Source of the DNA: Fredricksoniimonas sp964643325
Lineage (GTDB): Bacteria > Omnitrophota > Gorgyraeia > Zapsychrales > Fredricksoniimonadaceae
Length of the DNA stretch: 6,588 nucleotides
Direction: 5' to 3'
Assembly: GCA_964643325.1 (NCBI GenBank)
Contig: CAZXSE010000037.1
Coordinates: 1 to 6,588 of the forward strand
The notes under the pieces are model-generated. The model saw nothing but the letters and a program-made list of their open reading frames with translations. It did no database searches and was not told the DNA's origin. How positions within the stretch are numbered: the first letter of the stretch is position 1; each line of letters starts with the position of its first letter. This document shows positions 6,164 to 6,588 of this stretch, piece after piece. A program made the position numbers and the translations under genes.

Positions 6164-6463
6164 CTAACAGATCTTCCCGTGCTTATAGGGACGGAGTTTA
6201 TTCTTTTCGCACTTGCCGAGGATCTCGGCCTCGATATCAATGCCCATGCCCCCGCACAGGTCGAACAAACGGATAAAAGTATCCGCCAGCTCTTCCTTGA
6301 AATTCGCGTCATCCTGCTTGCGGTGCGCCTCCATGGCCTCAGCCAGTTCGGTCACAATAAGCATCAAGGCCTCGCCGGTATTGCGCGGCTTGTCCCAGAA
6401 ACCCTTGGACTTGGCAATGCTGTGGCAGAGTTCCGTCATTTCCTTGATCGTGGGCGTGCTCAT
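6164..6463 (-). CDS. MazG-like nucleotide pyrophosphohydrolase
   Basis: A 99-residue protein of the all-alpha NTP pyrophosphohydrolase (MazG/dUTPase-like) superfamily, which cleaves nucleoside triphosphates to the monophosphate and pyrophosphate with Mg2+. The metal-binding pattern is visible as ExxE (Glu39, Glu42 in TELAEA) followed by ExxD (Glu58, Asp61 in EELAD). The C-terminal segment NKLRPYKHGK is also usual in short MazG-like proteins. It has one domain, unlike the two-domain E. coli MazG, so the preferred nucleotide cannot be told. A likely role is removal of damaged or non-canonical nucleotides. The ATG overlaps the stop of the upstream pseudouridine synthase by ATGA, and GGAGAGG ends 8 bases upstream, so the two genes are translationally coupled. 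Confidence 0.88.
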   Translation of the reverse strand: MSTPTIKEMTELCHSIAKSKGFWDKPRNTGEALMLIVTELAEAMEAHRKQDDANFKEELADTFIRLFDLCGGMGIDIEAEILGKCEKNKLRPYKHGKIC

Positions 6464-6588
6464 CGTGTGTTCCTCTCCAGAAAGTTCATCATATCCGCTG
6501 AAAGTTTGGCCTCGACCCTGACATCAGCCCCTGTGACAGGATGCCTGAACCAGATCTCGGCCGCATGCAGGGCCGTGCGTTTGAACTT
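6460..6588 (-). CDS. RluA-family pseudouridine synthase, C-terminal fragment
   Basis: Only the last 42 residues and the stop lie in the window; the gene continues beyond the right edge. The segment TALHAAEIWFRHPVTG followed by a charged strand, then LSADMMNFLE, matches the C-terminal end of RluA/RluC/RluD-type enzymes, where the family pattern is ALHA, then F-x-HP-x-TG, then a closing helix starting near DM. These enzymes turn uridine into pseudouridine in rRNA or tRNA. The catalytic Asp region is outside the window, so the subfamily and target cannot be named. It is too short for normal ORF calling, but the reading frame, motif and ATGA overlap with the next gene agree. Confidence 0.8.
   Translation of the reverse strand, partial: KFKRTALHAAEIWFRHPVTGADVRVEAKLSADMMNFLERNTR

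Overview
The window is a block of bacterial housekeeping genes, all read from the minus strand. It is dense, of moderate to high GC, and contains a 100-base run of N, so it looks like scaffolded draft or metagenome-derived sequence. Protein style and gene mix suggest an uncultured Gram-negative-type candidate lineage. Omnitrophota is my guess, at low confidence, and nothing here proves it.

Read in the direction of transcription (right to left), the first operon-like run is: the C-terminal end of an RluA-family pseudouridine synthase (6588-6460); a MazG-like NTP pyrophosphohydrolase (6463-6164), overlapping it by 4 bases; a 73-base spacer with a perfect palindrome of dispersed-repeat type; uvrB (6090-4274), broken by the N gap; a PP-loop tRNA-thiolation-type enzyme (4277-3207), overlapping uvrB by 4 bases and starting with TTG; and coaX, type III pantothenate kinase (3161-2415). 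Just past the coaX stop lies a 129-base near-palindrome able to form a very long hairpin, and after that a rho-independent terminator.

The second unit is the heat-shock operon groES-groEL (2056-56). It has its own sigma-70-type promoter, an A/T-rich upstream element, and two CIRCE-type operators, one overlapping the expected start of transcription and one upstream of the -35 box. It ends at a strong GC-rich terminator at the left edge.

The first run joins RNA modification, nucleotide-pool cleaning, excision repair and CoA synthesis. These look like constitutive housekeeping functions rather than one pathway. The second is a textbook HrcA-controlled chaperonin operon. I see no mobile gene cassette, defence system, CRISPR array, tRNA or rRNA. 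The parts worth a second look are non-coding or repeat-derived: the long hairpin after coaX, an intergenic-type repeat captured in frame inside the thiolation gene, the palindrome upstream of uvrB, the doubled CIRCE, and the mis-sized assembly gap in uvrB.
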